Of a stretch of 64,000 bases of DNA, positions 60,702 through 64,000 are shown in pieces. Position 1 is the stretch's first letter. Each line of letters begins with the position of its first letter. Both the position numbers and the translations under genes were made by a program. This stretch comes from Sipunculus nudus (taxonomy: Eukaryota > Annelida > Sipuncula > Golfingiida > Sipunculidae): positions 19,562,979 to 19,626,978 of the forward strand of contig CM049321.1 in the NCBI GenBank assembly GCA_026874595.1. Direction: 5' to 3'. Below the pieces are notes generated by a model. It worked only from the letters and a program-made list of their open reading frames with translations. It made no database searches and had not been told where the DNA came from.

Positions 60702-62070
60702 AATATATATATTAATACATATATGCGTTCTTATTTTAGCATGGGAATTTCCGGAGCAATTGGTATTTATAATGTAACAATTTAAAATAATACGGGTATA
60801 AATATAGTAGAATTACAAGGAAGAATTCTGCGTGGGGTTTACAAGTGCACTGCTTTTGCAGTTCGGGGATACGCCTCTTCATACTGCAGCAGAGAACAAT
60901 CATCTGGAATTTTGTGAGATGCTCATAGAACGTGGTGCTGAGATAGACACTAAGAACCAGGTAAACATTATAAAGTGTCAGAAAACAAATTATTAACTTT
61001 ATCATAGATAATCCTTATTTCACTCATAAATACCTTTAATGCCGTTTTACATCTTGTTCATTTCAAAATTCAAATACCCTTAAGTTGAGATCTGTTCGAC
61101 TTATCTCTGATTACATTAAAGAAGCAAAAGCAACGTGACTCCTCATCAGCATCTTGACTGCATGTGACTTAATGTTCATTCTTTTACTGTTAGATAAATC
61201 CACCTTGAAACAATAACGATGATCGTCTCACTTTGAGTAAAATGCCTCAAGTACTTTCTTGTGTGTCTTCTGGAACCGTGTTCTCAATCTACCTCAGTAC
61301 CCGTTTATTTATTTTACCATTTGTTATTTATCAAACTAAGAGTCGTACTAAAAGTCTTTGGATAATCTCAAGACCTGTTTTATTTTTTTAACCTGAATAT
61401 TACAGCAAATAAAATAAATGTAATTTCCCGTCTGAAACATGCATAGACTTAGACTTTTAAAACATGAGGTATAAGAGGATTTGGAAAAATCCTATCTTTA
61501 TAAAGTAAAACAAGATAAACAACCATTGTCATTAAGCTAAGAATTTTTATAAACACATGTATCCTTTACTCAGTTCAAGTTTTAAAACAGGAAACGTAAA
61601 AAATACATAACCTCCGTTGTATTTATTAGATGTCACAAATATCAGAATGGGTCTGTACAATAGTTCATTGACAAGCTCAGCTCTCTCGGCTTGCTATGAA
61701 AGAGGGTCGTATGGCCCTTGCGATGTCGATGGTTTTCTACCGATTTCCTACGCGTCTAGAGACTACTATACGCCATCATCTGCCCCGTATATATTGTAAT
61801 CCTTTAGATATTATAATTTGTTACAGAGTTTTAAGTTTCATGTAAACTAAATAGAGTTTTTACCTTAAAACATTTTAAAAAAGAGGATATTAGTGCGACT
61901 ATCTTCCATAGTTCTCCGTTTTCAGACGGATATGAAGGAATATTAAAAAAAACAATCTATTTTGTTTTCAGTATGACCAGACTGCTTTGCATCTTGCAAT
62001 CGGAAAAGGTCACGCTCAGGTGTGTGAAATTCTCCTGAATCACCATGCTGAAAGAGAAGCAAAAGATGTA
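35428..62070 (+). CDS. Multi-exon ankyrin-repeat protein gene (24 exons, 3' end open)
   Basis: Exons were traced by matching frame, phase and GT/AG sites. The model gives 3522 coding bases: about 486 N-terminal residues from ATG 35434, ankyrin block 1 (7 repeats), a 93-residue linker, and ankyrin block 2 (11 repeats). Introns 1 and 2 are phase 1; from the third intron on all are phase 0. One ankyrin repeat per exon is an old, symmetric arrangement. Ankyrin repeats bind proteins; no enzyme, membrane or death-type domain is seen, and there is no signal peptide, so a cytosolic or nuclear scaffold is likely. A basic patch (36704-36730) could be a nuclear localisation signal. No stop codon is reached in the window. 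I cannot give an orthologue. Introns range from 136 to 5927 bp and are full of element debris. Confidence 0.85.
36579..36995 (+). CDS. Ankyrin gene exon 2: basic patch and second unknown segment
   Basis: Acceptor 'gttatag' at 36578; the phase-1 codon joins as Glu. It begins 'NNLGQLCINVMHKAEGEQED', then has a basic cluster (RRNNKKQKR, 36704-36730), then 'GSVSLLLYLPDDETYGRLRE' and 'VFGNIFICIWDNISSEHILT'. The frame stops at 37022-37024, so it must splice earlier. The only donor whose phase fits the next exon is 'atcag|gcaagg' at 36995/36996, a GC donor. The other strong site ('acaag|gtatgg', near 36950) gives the wrong phase. Confidence 0.75.
37153..37184 (+). CDS. Ankyrin gene exon 3: 32-bp microexon
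   Basis: Bounded by 'atcaacag' and 'gtaagt'. With a phase-1 entry it encodes the end of a Gly codon plus CTFWLDCTDN and leaves in phase 0, which is what the first ankyrin exon needs. This phase fit is the main support. It would be lost if exon 2 used another donor. Confidence 0.65.
37322..37417 (+). CDS. Ankyrin repeat 1 (capping repeat, 32 residues)
   Basis: Acceptor 'ttccaaag', donor 'gtcagt'. It encodes 'NGDSLLHRLAKFGCAAHLPS...' and ends LNLQNN. The NGDSLLHRLAKFG helix is clearly ankyrin, but the second helix is unusual and the repeat is one residue short. It lacks the Cys at position 18 seen in the others. This fits an N-terminal capping repeat. Confidence 0.8.
38114..38176. repeat. (TA)n microsatellite in an intron
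   Basis: A TA run ending about 25 bases before the acceptor of ankyrin repeat 2. It takes the place of part of the usual branch and pyrimidine region, so length changes might affect splicing. Confidence 0.9.
38200..38298 (+). CDS. Ankyrin repeat 2
   Basis: Acceptor 'ttaacgcag', donor 'gttagt'. 33 codons, 'TRQTALHLASSQGYVEVCQS' then LLVYGASVNINDQ. Canonical TALHLA, V-x-V-C and the GAxVN turn are present. It follows a (TA)n run and a short intron stretch. Confidence 0.9.
38299..40291. other. First third of the 5.9-kb intron, no gene seen
   Basis: AT-rich intron sequence. It includes a perfect 9-bp inverted repeat (aatcacaga 39902-39910, tctgtgatt 39919-39927). The stretch 39960-40290 is more GC-rich and may be the untranslated leader of the gypsy remnant that follows. 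Confidence 0.5.
42087..42540 (+). repeat. Candidate 3' LTR
   Basis: Starts directly after the polypurine tract with 'tgtgttacg', typical for gypsy LTRs. The right end is not fixed; no matching 5' LTR was found by eye near 40 kb, so the call rests on the tract and start only. Confidence 0.5.
42330..42460. repeat. 25-bp minisatellite within the LTR
   Basis: The 'ccagtgag/ccagcgag' core recurs at 42357, 42382, 42407, 42432 and 42457, exactly 25 bp apart. Looser copies (near 42285 and 42316) extend it to the left. Confidence 0.85.
42541..44149. other. Rest of the 5.9-kb intron, unrecognised
   Basis: Several 60-92 residue frames on both strands. One plus frame (43217-43399, including 'SADLVKIKGPVQTAGGIRE') looks protein-like, but I cannot name it. 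No ankyrin exon is seen. Confidence 0.4.
44150..44177. repeat. (TA)n microsatellite in an intron
   Basis: A short TA run about 50 bases before the acceptor of ankyrin repeat 3. Confidence 0.85.
44226..44324 (+). CDS. Ankyrin repeat 3
   Basis: Acceptor 'atgtttcag', donor 'gtaaac'. 33 codons, 'LFQTPLHLASLRGHVAVCRL' then LLQSNVDVNAREL. It sits 5.9 kb after repeat 2, across an intron holding a gypsy remnant. The bases encoding QTPLHLAS nearly match those of repeat 5. Confidence 0.9.
45027..45125 (+). CDS. Ankyrin repeat 4
   Basis: Acceptor 'acctccag', donor 'gtaaga'. 33 codons, 'IGQTPLLLASKGGHAKVCRL' then LIDKGALMKLKDV. The usual TPLH His is Leu here. Confidence 0.9.
45632..45730 (+). CDS. Ankyrin repeat 5
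   Basis: Acceptor 'atattttag', donor 'gtaatt'. 33 codons, 'LSQTPLHIASYEGHVDVCNV' then LMQNGAELDACDQ. Confidence 0.9.
46799..46897 (+). CDS. Ankyrin repeat 6
   Basis: Acceptor 'atttttcag', donor 'gtaagt' (consensus). 33 codons, 'ENLTPLHLASQQGHSDVCRM' then LLRHGAMVDSFDN. Confidence 0.92.
47124..47222 (+). CDS. Ankyrin repeat 7, last of block 1
   Basis: Acceptor 'gttctcag', donor 'gtaaat'. 33 codons, 'LRRTPLHLASERGHLEPCKV' then LVDRGAAMKASFR. Pro takes the place of the usual Val before Cys 18. Confidence 0.9.
47550..47672 (+). CDS. Ankyrin gene linker exon a (non-ankyrin, 41 residues)
   Basis: Acceptor 'tttctgcag', donor 'gtacat', phase 0 on both sides. It encodes 'YKIIPEDFVPYVAAVANTVD' and ends DDRDEFDK. 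It has no ankyrin motif; the amphipathic first half and acidic end fit a helical linker. Confidence 0.75.
47947..48003 (+). CDS. Ankyrin gene linker exon b (19 residues)
   Basis: Acceptor 'ccttccacag', donor 'gtaatt', phase 0 both sides. It encodes VKCEDILELMLVLTKPKEE, one predicted helix. Confidence 0.7.
48301..48399 (+). CDS. Ankyrin gene linker exon c (33 residues)
   Basis: Acceptor 'aattttacag', donor 'gtaata', phase 0. It encodes 'IAQYIKRVESGEQSNPLVTE' and then ILSRAWKGMDTIQ. It has the same 99-bp length as an ankyrin exon but no ankyrin signature. It could be a highly diverged repeat or an unrelated helical pair. Confidence 0.75.
48400..49399. other. Intron sequence before the Penelope-like fragments
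   Basis: AT-rich, with T-runs near 49050. No exon or element is recognised. Confidence 0.5.
49400..49640 (-). pseudogene. Penelope-like element fragment 1 in intron
   Basis: The minus strand reads 'PYSRHVKTNICRQFMKLVDK', then YFPKHDRYPKLFNRN and 'LEISYSCLPNMSNL'. This is the region between the reverse transcriptase and the GIY-YIG endonuclease of Penelope-like elements. About 189 bp of it (49400-49588) match 50565-50750. Confidence 0.65.
50290..50900 (-). pseudogene. Penelope-like element fragment 2 in intron
   Basis: On the minus strand from 50900 down, across several frames: 'LFMKAKSMYDKALMKAG', then 'KRKIIWFNYPYSRYVNTNIG', 'QFMKLVVKHF', a Cys linker with 'ECPIIGQCL', and lastly a 'WTLKDKNINYKLYWEMSAG' segment, the end of the GIY-YIG endonuclease region. 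Frame changes and stops show it is dead. It is longer than fragment 1 and shares a direct repeat of about 186 bp with it. Confidence 0.7.
50901..51570. other. Intron sequence after the Penelope-like fragments
   Basis: Nothing recognised except a short GC-rich patch at about 51015-51045 ('acggccggccgaccgaacgg'). Confidence 0.5.
51571..51669 (+). CDS. Ankyrin repeat 8, first of block 2
   Basis: A strong T-rich acceptor ends 'tttttcag'; the donor 'gag|gtttct' is weak. 33 codons, 'LELTPLHLASKNNHVDVCRF' then LLENGAPASTYTE. Confidence 0.88.
52358..52456 (+). CDS. Ankyrin repeat 9
   Basis: Acceptor 'atctttcag', donor 'gtaagt' (consensus). 33 codons, 'LKTAPLHLASYEGHHAICQL' then LLEHRALLSDKNE. Confidence 0.9.
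52457..54196. other. 1.7-kb intron, no recognised content
   Basis: AT-rich; only short unsupported frames on the minus strand (52763-53008, 53317-53514). Confidence 0.5.
54197..54295 (+). CDS. Ankyrin repeat 10
   Basis: Acceptor 'attttgcag', donor 'gtacac'. 33 codons, 'NGLTALHLSVFSADLSICTL' then LLNRGAPVNAADK. Confidence 0.9.
54479..54577 (+). CDS. Ankyrin repeat 11, lacks a splice donor
   Basis: Weak acceptor 'atgttgaag', just 183 bp after repeat 10. 33 codons, 'VGDTSLHLASRHGHTKIAEL' then LMNFGGDVNACDK, the most textbook-like repeat of the set but with Ala instead of Cys 18. After codon 33 the bases are 'ggggaa', not GT; read through, the frame adds GNIIF and stops at TAA 54593-54595. Options are a broken exon that is skipped (frame is kept), use of a cryptic phase-0 donor 'gat|gtaaat' at 54559, or an alternative last exon (AATAAA at 54689). 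A base-calling error at the donor is also possible. Confidence 0.6.
54720..54818 (+). CDS. Ankyrin repeat 12
   Basis: T-rich acceptor ending 'gctcttag', donor 'gtaagc'. 33 codons, 'LGFSPLFFAVAKNTMDMCRL' then FVERGAEVNLESK. The TPLH core is diverged (SPLF). Confidence 0.88.
54819..57765. other. 2.9-kb intron, no recognised content
   Basis: AT-rich throughout. A 76-residue plus frame at 57494-57724 has no ankyrin signature and no splice sites. Confidence 0.5.
57766..57864 (+). CDS. Ankyrin repeat 13
   Basis: Acceptor 'catttctag', donor 'gtaggt'. 33 codons, 'IKLTPIHIAISTRNEAMCTY' then LLGHGATLTEYSE. Confidence 0.9.
58530..58628 (+). CDS. Ankyrin repeat 14
   Basis: Acceptor 'cctttacag', donor 'gtaagt'. 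33 codons, 'PYLLPLHYAALCGLTEMCEV' then FLRIGAATSPQGE. Confidence 0.9.
58934..59032 (+). CDS. Ankyrin repeat 15
   Basis: Acceptor 'ttgtgcatag', donor 'gtattg'. 33 codons, 'EKLSPLHFASAIGHTEVCRF' then LLDSGVLVGEQTK. Confidence 0.9.
59033..60505. other. 1.5-kb intron with internal self-similarity
   Basis: No exon. Two stretches with a shared theme ('atgaatttcagaat(t)at' then 'aaatcatgttat') at about 59763-59800 and 60185-60215 suggest a small local duplication. Confidence 0.4.
60506..60604 (+). CDS. Ankyrin repeat 16
   Basis: Acceptor 'ttgtttcag', donor 'ttt|gtaagg'. 33 codons, 'YGQTALHLASATKQTQVCKA' then LVEHGADIKEKDF. Its first codons resemble those of repeat 18 at the DNA level. Confidence 0.9.
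60669..60722. repeat. (TA)n microsatellite in an intron
   Basis: An interrupted TA run between ankyrin exons 16 and 17. Confidence 0.85.
60862..60960 (+). CDS. Ankyrin repeat 17
   Basis: Acceptor 'gcttttgcag', donor 'gtaaac'. 33 codons, 'FGDTPLHTAAENNHLEFCEM' then LIERGAEIDTKNQ. Confidence 0.92.
61617..61799 (+). other. Orphan 60-residue frame inside the last traced intron
   Basis: More GC-rich than its surroundings and slightly protein-like ('CDVDGFLPISYASRDYY'). The DxDGxLPxxYAS pattern faintly recalls the first helix of an ankyrin repeat, but there is no phase-0 acceptor in front and no second helix. Probably an element fragment. Confidence 0.25.
61972..62070 (+). CDS. Ankyrin repeat 18, last recognised exon
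   Basis: Acceptor 'tgttttcag', donor 'gtaagc'. 33 codons, 'YDQTALHLAIGKGHAQVCEI' then LLNHHAEREAKDV. Because it ends at a good donor, the gene continues beyond 62070 and, as far as I can see, beyond the window. Confidence 0.9.
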
Positions 62071-63708
62071 GTAAGCATTAAGTTTTCTGTCATTTCTGGA
62101 GAATTAACTAAAGAACAGCCACACCTCCATATTATCTATATGTAAATATATATATAAATATATAATTTACATTTCTAAATAGTGATTTTATCTTCAAATA
62201 ATGCCAGCTATTTGCGCTGTTGTTTTGTTTAATGAGTACATTCTTGAGTATATTTATTGTTTTTACATTTACATGTAATATAAGATAAAATCTTTCAATA
62301 ATGCAGACGATTGAGCTGTAGTAATGGTTGATAGGTTCATTCTTGAGTATATTCACTGTTTTTACGTTTACAGCCATCATTTTACACATATAAATATATG
62401 TATTAAGTAGTACCAGAGTGAAATATATTAATAGATTGACAATGATGGATAATTTATAATATAAATATAATGCCTGTCTTGAGGCAACACAACAGTTTGT
62501 CGTAAAGTATAAAGATAAAACTTAAGAACATGCTCACAGTGCACCTGTCTACTTTGGTGAGAATGGTTATATATTTCATAATTTGGTGTTCTGTATTATA
62601 TCTGTATAATAGTTACTGCTTGTAATTGGCATGGTTCAGTACGTTTCCTATTTAGTAAATGTCAAATTTTCATATATCTTTAAGAGATGTGTTAGTTTAT
62701 AGGTTTCTACATCCATTGTTGTTACGACAGAAGTAGTTGGTTCATTTAGGAAGCCAGTAATGCGGTAAATTTAACTTTTAGATAATTCAATTACGACTAG
62801 TTTCAATTATGACCCAACATGGCGGGATATGTAACGGACCTGTGATATGAACATTACAGTTACAAACCTGTTGAGTTGAGCAACTTGTATAGTTATATGT
62901 AGGCCATATTGCAAAGATTGAAATATAATAATTTGAAAGGTTTATTGGAATTTTGTATTCACAAATAAAAGTTAATATCAAGTGAGCGTGAAATCAAAAC
63001 AAGATTTCAAGATTTAATTAAACGGCGTTTGGATTTTAAAATATACACAGACAAAAATTAATCATTTTCACTTCAGAGCAAGATATAATATAATTTGTAA
63101 TGATTTTAATAAAATAAACGGAACAGGTCTCTTTTGATTACCACCTACAATTCAAGAAGAACTCGCCTAGATCATATTATATAACCGCGTAAAGAATTAA
63201 AAAAAAAGAAGTTTATAAAACTAAATTAAACGATTTCGACTAAAGAGATCTAATAAACAAAAACTATTTAAACCTATTTTTATACTCCCGCAACATTTAC
63301 AGTCTCATACACTGCGTACTGCAAAACTGTCACACATTGTGTATCTGCATTTGTTCAATATTTGGGTGGTATTATGGCCTTTTGCCTGCGATTAGCTAAT
63401 TGCAAAAAACAGCAAATTTGATTTTGTACCAAGCCGTTAATCTGGTAAAGTATAATATTATAATAAGTTTAAATTACTAAACTGTCTTACATTTTTATTT
63501 AAATTATATATATTTATATTTTTTTAAGAATATTAAAAAATGCATATTCCATCGGCGACGCTAAGCCAGACTAATAACTCTTTTTGTAATGAGCATTGTA
63601 TCACAATAAAACTCAAACCGTGAATTTTGGTATTCATCCATAATGTTGCATAAGTTGATGTTTGTAGAGACAGCTTGCTTTCTATCTTCGCTTTATCCTT
63701 AATAACAG

Positions 63709-63711
<3 letters not shown>
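62071..63711. other. Downstream intron or intergenic sequence, no gene seen
   Basis: I scanned for further 99-bp ankyrin exons and found none. Positions 62170-62240 and 62285-62360 share a theme ('cattcttgagtatatt(t/c)a(t/c)tg', then 'ttt ttac'), a small local repeat. Confidence 0.5.

Positions 63712-63755
<44 letters not shown>
63712..63755. repeat. (CT)n microsatellite
   Basis: An uninterrupted CT run of about 44 bases. A minus-strand frame of alternating Arg-Glu is an artefact of it. Confidence 0.95.
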
Positions 63756-63758
<3 letters not shown>

Positions 63759-64000
63759 CACACACATTCTAATTCACAGTTGTACAAAATTGTACGAATA
63801 TAGAAGCAAATAATAGCATTTACTTTCAGTTCGACGAGAGTTTACTTCAACTGATGAACTGAAAGGAAAATATAAGACAAAATTCAAAGAGGCATTATCA
63901 CTCATTTTGTTTTTCTCATTGGTGTAATATCTGAGCTAATATTAGCCTCGATATTACACCATAGATAGGATTGTTTGAATAAAACTACACAACCTTACAT

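Noticed and set aside
61617-61799. Extra ankyrin-like exon
   Set aside because: Only a faint first-helix resemblance; no phase-0 acceptor and donor pair and no second helix.
63533-63757. Minus frame with alternating Arg-Glu
   Set aside because: Translation of a (CT)n microsatellite.
1-64000. CRISPR arrays, bacterial operons, ribosomal RNA genes
   Set aside because: No regularly spaced direct repeats with unique spacers, no compact gene strings and no rRNA-like sequence; the window is eukaryotic.

Overview
The window is eukaryotic, AT-rich and repeat-rich. It holds one large intron-split gene, and the rest is decayed mobile elements. The element mix suggests a marine invertebrate, most likely a lophotrochozoan and perhaps a bivalve mollusc: L1/Tx1-like and CR1/Jockey-like LINEs, Penelope-like GIY-YIG elements, Ty3/gypsy elements of the kind common in molluscs and cnidarians, a tRNA-derived SINE, and long TA microsatellites. 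The species call is inference; nothing here names it directly.

Bases 1-35400 contain no host gene I can support. Positions 1-10230 are built from three diverged, direct-orientation copies (A 1-3466, B 4241-5440, C 7865-10230) of an unidentified repeat about 2-3.5 kb long. Copy C carries a 5'-truncated LINE with a candidate target-site duplication. A decayed DUF6589-like coding segment sits at 6.7-7.3 kb on the minus strand. A tRNA-derived SINE lies at 10.9-11.2 kb. A nearly full-length but broken L1/Tx1-like LINE occupies 12.3-16.97 kb. Next come LINE fragments (18.4 and 19.2-19.9 kb), a Penelope-like fragment (24.2-24.8 kb), a short imperfect tandem duplication (27.2 kb), a gag-like fragment (28.2 kb), a GC-rich 27-30 bp array (30.5 kb) and a Ty3/gypsy protease-RT fragment (30.8-32.4 kb, minus).

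Bases 35428-62070 hold one plus-strand gene modelled here with 24 exons and open at the 3' side. Its start may be ATG 35434, behind a strong splice acceptor. It encodes about 486 N-terminal residues of unrecognised type, then 7 ankyrin repeats, a 93-residue non-ankyrin linker on three exons, then 11 more ankyrin repeats. Seventeen of the 18 repeats are each encoded by one 99-bp exon flanked by phase-0 introns; the first repeat is a 96-bp exon. Sixteen of the 18 repeats carry Cys at position 18. The exception among full-length repeats (exon 54479) also lacks a GT donor and reads into a stop. Modelled coding length is 3522 bp. Because the repeat exons are symmetric, any of them can be skipped or duplicated without changing frame.

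The introns of this gene hold a scrambled gypsy element with an LTR-borne 25-bp minisatellite (40.3-42.5 kb), two Penelope-like fragments (49.4-49.6 and 50.3-50.9 kb) and several microsatellites. I see no further exons in 62071-64000. All domain calls are by eye; no database search was run.
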